A stretch of DNA of 10,327 nucleotides from the NCBI GenBank assembly GCA_023356515.1, contig JAKQYG010000105.1:1-10327 (forward strand). Reading direction: 5' to 3'. The notes beneath the pieces are model-generated. The model was not told where the DNA came from, did not search any database, and saw only the letters and a list, made by a program, of their open reading frames with translations. Positions within the stretch are counted from its first letter, which is position 1. Each line of letters begins with the position of its first letter. This DNA is from Trichodesmium sp. MAG_R04 (lineage in GTDB: Bacteria; Cyanobacteriota; Cyanobacteriia; Cyanobacteriales; Microcoleaceae). Positions 6,814 through 10,327 of this stretch are shown one piece after another. The position numbers and the translations under genes were made by a program.

Positions 6814-7262
6814 GCTTGAATAGTTAACTCAGGACGTACAAGACCAATAATAATAGCTATTATCAAACAACCAAGGAGGGTTATTCCCATAATCAATAGG
6901 GCAAATAATTCACCCGCAGATAATGGTCTATCTTTACTATCTAAGTAACTAGATAAATTACTCCATTTTGAACCAGATACAACATGAGTATTCAAGTTAA
7001 CTCTTTGCTCAAAATCATTTAGATATAAGTGCTTAATCTTTTTATCATATTCTAATCTTTTCTTTGAGTCTACTAAAGTAGCATAAGCTTCATTAATTTT
7101 CTGGAATTTAGCAGTAGCGATCGCTTGTGGCATATCTGCAGTATCTGGGTGATAATGCTTGCTTAATTCCCGATATGCTCTTCTAATTTCTTGATTAGAT
7201 GCTTTTGGATGGAGCCCAAGTAAAGAATAATAGCTCACACCCAAAGAAGTATATTTTGACAT
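6810..7262 (-). CDS. J-domain (DnaJ-like) protein with C-terminal membrane anchor
   Basis: This 150-residue protein has a J domain at about 10-74: YYSLLGLHPKAS, then RRAYRELSKHYHPDT with the HPD motif at 38-40, then FQKINEAYATLVDSKKRLEYD. The HPD loop is intact, so it should stimulate a DnaK-type Hsp70. There is no G/F region or zinc finger, so it is not DnaJ itself. After a polar linker, residues 119-142 form one strong transmembrane segment (LFALLIMGITLLGCLIIAIIIGL), with the J domain probably facing the cytosol. The natural partner is unknown; the DUF3143 gene downstream is a candidate. Its stop codon coincides with the right end of the IS605-like element, and removing the element restores a stop after the same alanine. 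A HIP1 octamer lies at 7117-7124. Confidence 0.9.
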   Translation of the reverse strand: MSKYTSLGVSYYSLLGLHPKASNQEIRRAYRELSKHYHPDTADMPQAIATAKFQKINEAYATLVDSKKRLEYDKKIKHLYLNDFEQRVNLNTHVVSGSKWSNLSSYLDSKDRPLSAGELFALLIMGITLLGCLIIAIIIGLVRPELTIQA

Positions 7263-7619
7263 TCTTCAAATTCTTGTGTCTGTTCTCTACTAAATCGATT
7301 TTTACCAATATAGCAATCCTATTTTATCCGTGTCAAAAATCCTGCCACTTTTAACAACCATTCTCTGTCTTCAGTCTTTTTAGCTTAATTAATAAAAAGC
7401 TTTTGTTGCAATGAAGCCCATAGATTTTTTTCTCCTAATTGATATTTTGAACTAGGCAAGCTAGATTATCATTCCGGACAACATGCCCACAGCCAAATTG
7501 GAGCTTGGCTAATCGTTTTTTGTCCCGGTGTTAGATATATGCGTTACTTAAATCTAGCTTTCAGAACCTGAGTTTCAAACTAATGACATAATAAAATAAT
7601 TTATTGAAAAAATTAAATT
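7263..7619. other. Intergenic region upstream of the J-domain gene, no gene recognised
   Basis: This 357-bp stretch is AT-rich. A plus-strand frame of about 43 codons (about 7440-7570, YFELGKLDYHSG...) lacks a start and matches nothing I know. ATAGCAATCCTA at 7310-7321 also occurs at 1502-1513 and may be a dispersed repeat. Part of the segment should be the promoter and leader of the minus-strand J-domain gene, but I cannot place a convincing -35/-10 pair. Confidence 0.5.
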
Positions 7620-7853
7620 TTAATCATTCCATTCCCCTCTTGGAGGAATAGGAGGGTTTCTCTGAAGGGTTAAAGCTAATTCATCTTCCAGAACACCTCC
7701 TCTCAGCCACTGGCGAAGGGCACTTTCAATTACTTTACTAGGGTCATTGGTCAAATGCTGAACTTGGTCTAATAACCTAGAATCTATGTTTATCGATAAT
7801 TCTACTTTTTTGTTTGACTTCTGCTGATTAACTTCAGACTCATTCATCGCCAT
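7620..7853 (-). CDS. Small ribbon-helix-helix type protein, antitoxin-like
   Basis: This 77-residue protein has a polar N-terminal tail, then KKVELSINIDSRLLDQVQHL (15-34), a beta strand and first helix of a ribbon-helix-helix fold, then DPSKVIESALRQWLRGG (37-53), the second helix with the P-S-x-x-I-x-x-A-L-R-x-W-L pattern seen in CcdA/CopG-like antitoxins and regulators. The C-terminal RNPPIPPRGEWND is a conserved-looking tail I associate with cyanobacterial homologues. It would bind DNA as a dimer through the beta ribbon. A GAGGA lies about 10 nt before the ATG at 7853; a second ATG at 7847 is possible. No toxin gene is next to it on either side, so it may be a stand-alone regulator or an orphan antitoxin. 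Confidence 0.7.
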   Translation of the reverse strand: MAMNESEVNQQKSNKKVELSINIDSRLLDQVQHLTNDPSKVIESALRQWLRGGVLEDELALTLQRNPPIPPRGEWND

Positions 7854-8085
7854 ATCATAATAATCCTCAATTAATATATTCAGTATAAACTAACTAATTT
7901 AACCAGGTTACAAAGAAACAATATAATTTTGTAAGTATTCAGGTGTAGGGGTTGACAAAAAAGGTAAAATGTGTTATTTAAAATACTTGAGTTCAGGCCA
8001 CCAGATGTTCCATAAAGACTGAATAGACCAAGAGCTACTGCCAAAGGAAACTCTAGGATAACTGGTTTGGCAACAGCGACAAGCA
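7854..8085. other. Intergenic region between the RHH gene and the IS66 remnant
   Basis: This region probably contains the promoter of the ribbon-helix-helix gene. A minus-strand frame (7880-8086, TTG start) begins with hydrophobic residues (VILEFPLAVALGLFSL) but has no homologue I recognise and abuts a decayed transposase. I treat it as chance or debris. Confidence 0.4.
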
Positions 8086-8232
8086 ATGGAACAACTGATT
8101 AAAAAGGTAGAATGACTTGAAGGACTACAGGAAAAAGATAGTCAAACTTCATAATTATCACCTTCAAGTGATCTGCTGAAACATTCAGAAAAAACACAAG
8201 TCAAAGTTGAGGGTTAAACAGGCCATTTCAAC
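8086..8232 (+). pseudogene. IS66-family transposase N-terminal remnant
   Basis: Reading from the ATG at 8086 gives MEQLIKKVE, stop, LEGLQEKDSQTS, stop, LSPSSDLLKHSEKTQVKVEG, stop, TGHF. This follows the N-terminal pattern of IS66 transposases: a leucine-zipper-like QLxKKVExLE, then NSQNSSLPPSSD, a basic stretch, and a GxxGH motif. Stops at 8113, 8152 and 8215 make it dead. The catalytic DDE part and terminal repeats are absent. SPSSD in a degraded context is the most telling signature. Confidence 0.7.
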
Positions 8233-8385
8233 AATATTTGATGTATCATTATTTTCAGTCCCGAAGCACTACCTAAACCTAAGTCAAACTAACGACCGTT
8301 AGAACCTAATGTATAAGGATAAGGGTGAGTTTGAGCTAACCACAGTCGTTTCTTAGGATTCCTAGGACTTTTGCCGTAATATTCA
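8233..8385. other. Spacer downstream of the methylglyoxal synthase gene
   Basis: No gene is recognised. On the minus strand a frame following the mgsA stop reads NEYYGKSPRNPKKRLWLAQT and then HPYPYTLGSNGR before a TAG. It has no start codon or known match. A run of T at about 8389-8395 overlaps the very end of the gene. Confidence 0.35.
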
Positions 8386-9306
8386 TTATTTTTTTGATTC
8401 GCCAGGTTTTTGAACTATACGACTTTGATTTTCTTGAGATTTTGTCAATGCTAGACTGAAAGTGCGCTTATCTTCTAAAGGAGTATTGTTTAAATATAAT
8501 AAAACAGCCTTAGCAGTAGAAGGGTTGGTGGCCAAAGGAACTTGATAGACATCACATAATCTTGATAGAGCCTCAATATCGGCATGATGAGGGTGTGAAG
8601 AAAGAGGATCACGAAAGAACACTACACCACAAATATTATTCGTGGAAATCATGCTTCCAATGGCTTGATCCCCTCCTAAAGGTCCAGACTTTACTTTTCG
8701 AGAAAGTACCAAACCTGTTGCTTGGTGAAGAAGTAGTCCCGTAGTACCTGTAGCCACAAGTGGGAATTTAGTAATCAATTTTATGTGTTGTTTCACAAAC
8801 TCAACCAAGCTACTTTTCATTTCGTTATGGGCAATGAGGGCAAGATACTTTGTGGAATCAACATAGAAAAACTTATCATCTTTTCTTTTGTGATATTCAT
8901 AAATTGCCTCAAAAAAAAGCTTGTATTTTTGAGCAATGCTTGGAGAAATCCTGATTAGTCTTTCATAATCTTCTACTGTAAATATAATAGCAGAGACATC
9001 TGTATTTGCGATCACATTAGCCGTGCGAATGCCTTCGTGAGAAAACATTGATTCTCCAAATATATCTCCTCCTCTTAATATTCCCAATTGGTAATCATTG
9101 GAAACAACACGAGCCTCACCGGTGATTAAACAAATGATAGAGATAGCTGGTTCACCTTGACTGATAATCTTAACTTTTTCTTTGTATGTTTGAAAGTTTG
9201 TTAGCTTTACAAAAAGTTCTATTTCAGTAACAGAAAAGGATTCCTTTAAAATAGATATTGTACTCAAAATATCAACGGCATTCTTATAGTTTGCATTGTC
9301 TTCCAT
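8386..9306 (-). CDS. mgsA: Cyclic nucleotide-binding domain / methylglyoxal synthase fusion
   Basis: This 306-residue protein has two domains. Residues ~15-135 form a cNMP-binding (cap/ED) domain with the phosphate cassette GGDIFGESMF (79-88) and R94-T-A; E85 and R94 are the residues that normally contact ribose and cyclic phosphate, so ligand binding is plausible. Residues ~153-272 form a full methylglyoxal synthase, which turns dihydroxyacetone phosphate into methylglyoxal and phosphate, a bypass of lower glycolysis. Conserved elements are ALIAHNEMK (H160, K164), ATGTTG (185-190), SGPLGGDQAIG with catalytic D213, FFRDPL (D233) and HPHHADIEAL. A polar tail of ~30 residues follows. Classical MgsA is 130-150 residues and lacks the N-terminal sensor, so cAMP or cGMP control of the enzyme is the likely role of the fusion. 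An AAGGAG 6-7 nt before the ATG at 9306 supports the start. Neighbours are decayed elements, and no operon is visible. Confidence 0.9.
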   Translation of the reverse strand: MEDNANYKNAVDILSTISILKESFSVTEIELFVKLTNFQTYKEKVKIISQGEPAISIICLITGEARVVSNDYQLGILRGGDIFGESMFSHEGIRTANVIANTDVSAIIFTVEDYERLIRISPSIAQKYKLFFEAIYEYHKRKDDKFFYVDSTKYLALIAHNEMKSSLVEFVKQHIKLITKFPLVATGTTGLLLHQATGLVLSRKVKSGPLGGDQAIGSMISTNNICGVVFFRDPLSSHPHHADIEALSRLCDVYQVPLATNPSTAKAVLLYLNNTPLEDKRTFSLALTKSQENQSRIVQKPGESKK

Positions 9307-9341
9307 ATTTATCTCCTTTTATGGCATTGCTTAAATATACC

Positions 9342-9374
9342 ACAGGACTTATGCAAAGACACTATATGTCCTGT
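9342..9374. repeat. Inverted repeat upstream of mgsA
   Basis: ACAGGAC (9342-9348) and GTCCTGT (9368-9374) are perfect inverted copies around 19 nt. The left arm runs into AGGACTTATGCAAAG, similar to the end of the MITE-like element at 2704-2792, so this may be another relic. It lies 36-68 bp before the mgsA start and could also serve as an operator. Confidence 0.45.
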
Positions 9375-9470
9375 ATTTAACGCTTAGTCACCTTTGACCA
9401 TTGAAAATATATACTAAGTGGAGGGTGATTAGCCGAGCAAATTTAACTTGAGAATTAGGAGGGTTTGAGG

Positions 9471-9615
9471 ATGGTTTTAACAATTTCTGATGAAGGCTGC
9501 ACAAATTTTAGGTGTTTCTCGGATTAAAATGATTGAAATGATTAATCAATGGGGGATTTATATTTTTGAATCTGAGTTTAAATCTACAGAATTCTTAAAT
9601 GATTATTGTTTCTGA
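9471..9615 (+). pseudogene. Decayed UPF0175-family antitoxin gene
   Basis: A strong AGGAGGG (9457-9463) precedes an ATG at 9471 and MVLTISDE, the usual UPF0175 beginning. The frame then breaks. From 9493, in another frame, KAAQILGVSRIKMIEMINQW and GIYIFESEF follow, the C-terminal half (helix-turn-helix-like ILGVSR, then a GIYI segment). About 35-40 middle residues are missing, so an internal deletion with a frameshift killed the gene. The second frame ends at TGA 9613-9615 and overlaps the next gene by 17 bp, as in intact antitoxin-toxin pairs. Confidence 0.75.
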
Positions 9616-9697
9616 TACTACTCCAATTAGTGAATTAGCCAAGGTTGAATATCTTGATTTGTTGCCTCAAATTTTTGGTAAAGTTGTGATTCCGCAA
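9599..9697 (+). pseudogene. Truncated DUF3368 PIN-domain toxin
   Basis: From the ATG at 9599 the frame reads MIIVSDTTPISELAKV, then EYLDLLPQIFGKVVIPQ, the N-terminus of DUF3368 PIN-like ribonucleases. The first metal-binding Asp (SDTTP) is present. After IPQ (9697) homology ends and the frame runs on as TSPYSLPENT into the antisense of the TPR gene, stopping at 9757. The remaining acidic PIN residues are lost, so no nuclease can be made. Confidence 0.75.
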
Positions 9698-9705
9698 ACT
9701 TCTCC

Positions 9706-10327
9706 CTACTCCCTCCCTGAAAATACTTTTTCATATTCTAAGGCTTTTTCTATTTGATTGGTATTTATGTAAGCTTGTACTATCTTGTGGTAGATATCTA
9801 TAGATTCTGCGAGGATTTCTTGGCGGCGATCGTCGTCTTTTGACCAACTGCGACTGAGTTCGACTACAGTTATGGCTTTTTCATAGTTGTCGGCGGCGAG
9901 TTGCCAGTTTTGGTTGTCAAAATATAGGTTCCCTAAGTTGCGGGTAGTTCTGAGATGTTCTATAGGGTCTGCTTCTAGGGTGTACACCAGCAAAGCTTGT
10001 TGGAATGCAGCAATGGCAGCTTCAATATTTTGGGCTTTGTCTCCCCTTATTCTGTCACTGTAGGCAGCGCCGAGATTATTTTGAGTCATTGCCCAGTCCA
10101 TGGGGAAGTCAGTTTGGGTGTACACCAGCAAAGCTTGTTGGTATGCAGCAATGGCGGCTTCAATATTTTGGGCTTTGTCTCCCCTTATTCTTTCCCAGTA
10201 GGCAGCGCCGAGATTACCTTGAGTTATTGCCCAGTCCATGGGGAAGTCTGTTTGGGTGCGCACCAGCAAAGCTTGTTCGTATGCAGCAATGGCAGCTTCA
10301 ATATTTTGGGCTTTGTCTCCCCTTATT
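9706..10327 (-). CDS. TPR-repeat protein, C-terminal part (partial, probably truncated TPR-CHAT type)
   Basis: The minus-strand frame is open from the right edge (first full codon at 10326) to a TAG at 9706, about 206 residues. It contains tandem 46-residue tetratricopeptide-like units of the form IRGDKAQNIEAAIAAYQQAL... DWAMTQNNLGAAYSDR, then a divergent unit (EADPIEHLRTTRNLGNLYF), NWQLAADNYEKAITVVEL, and DDRRQEILAESIDIYHKIVQ with AYINTNQIEKALEYEK. TPR arrays of this type bind other proteins. In related cyanobacterial proteins, as I recall them, the ALEY segment leads into a CHAT caspase-like protease domain; here the protein ends nine residues later with VFSGRE, so the effector domain appears lost. 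An internal ATG at 10269 is inside a repeat and is not a real start. Confidence 0.85.
   Translation of the reverse strand, partial: IRGDKAQNIEAAIAAYEQALLVRTQTDFPMDWAITQGNLGAAYWERIRGDKAQNIEAAIAAYQQALLVYTQTDFPMDWAMTQNNLGAAYSDRIRGDKAQNIEAAIAAFQQALLVYTLEADPIEHLRTTRNLGNLYFDNQNWQLAADNYEKAITVVELSRSWSKDDDRRQEILAESIDIYHKIVQAYINTNQIEKALEYEKVFSGRE
10052..10327 (-). repeat. 138-bp tandem coding repeats
   Basis: CCCCTTATT recurs at 10043, 10181 and 10319, a spacing of exactly 138 bp (46 codons). Units 10052-10189 and 10190-10327 differ at only a few bases; a third unit to the left (down to about 9985) starts alike and then diverges. Such identity at DNA level indicates recent amplification or ongoing homogenisation. 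Confidence 0.9.

Noticed and set aside
6606..6827. 73-codon plus-strand frame
   Set aside because: Lies inside the IS605-like element and crosses its right border into the J-domain gene; arginine-rich reading is typical of a GC-rich structured region.
7880..8086. 68-codon minus-strand frame with hydrophobic start
   Set aside because: TTG start, no ribosome site, no recognised family, and it abuts transposase debris.
8562..8744. 60-codon plus-strand frame
   Set aside because: Shadow of the methylglyoxal synthase domain.
10052..10327. CRISPR-like regular spacing
   Set aside because: The 138-bp periodicity is coding TPR repeats in one open frame, without spacers.

Overview
The window looks like a chromosomal segment of a filamentous, low-GC marine-type cyanobacterium. 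Trichodesmium, Okeania, Moorena or another oscillatorian is plausible, but the genus is an inference. Three things point this way. There are four copies of the cyanobacterial octamer GCGATCGC (46-53, 548-555, 5881-5888, 7117-7124). The products are typical of cyanobacteria: a ClpC with a double N domain, DUF3143, and a TPR protein built from near-identical 46-residue units. The sequence is AT-rich, with long intergenic stretches holding decayed transposon fragments.

The left half (1-6153) is housekeeping. It holds the N-terminal half of clpC (minus strand, runs off the left edge), rimI (minus), lysA, cdaA (c-di-AMP synthase) and uppS (all plus). cdaA and uppS share an ATGA stop/start overlap and are probably translationally coupled. 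Between rimI and lysA lies a dead tnpB tail (2428-2703), cut off by a palindromic MITE-like element (2704-2792).

The middle (6154-7853) is on the minus strand. A short J-domain membrane protein and a DUF3143 protein are separated by a 255-bp transposase-less element with IS200/IS605-type ends (6559-6813). It sits exactly at the stop codon of the J-domain gene; joining the flanks in silico gives back a stop after the same last residue. A solitary ribbon-helix-helix protein follows at 7620-7853.

The right part (7854-10327) is accessory and eroded. It contains an IS66-type transposase fragment with three in-frame stops, a two-domain protein joining a cyclic-nucleotide-binding domain to a complete methylglyoxal synthase (8386-9306), the wreck of a UPF0175/DUF3368 (PIN) toxin-antitoxin pair, and the end of a TPR-repeat protein running off the right edge. 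The toxin fragment and the TPR protein both stop abruptly at about 9698-9730, which suggests one deletion or recombination joint.

There is no complete transposon, tRNA, rRNA or CRISPR array. The most unusual intact gene is the cNMP-binding/methylglyoxal-synthase fusion. The best structural observation is the traceless insertion of the IS605-like element at the J-domain stop codon.
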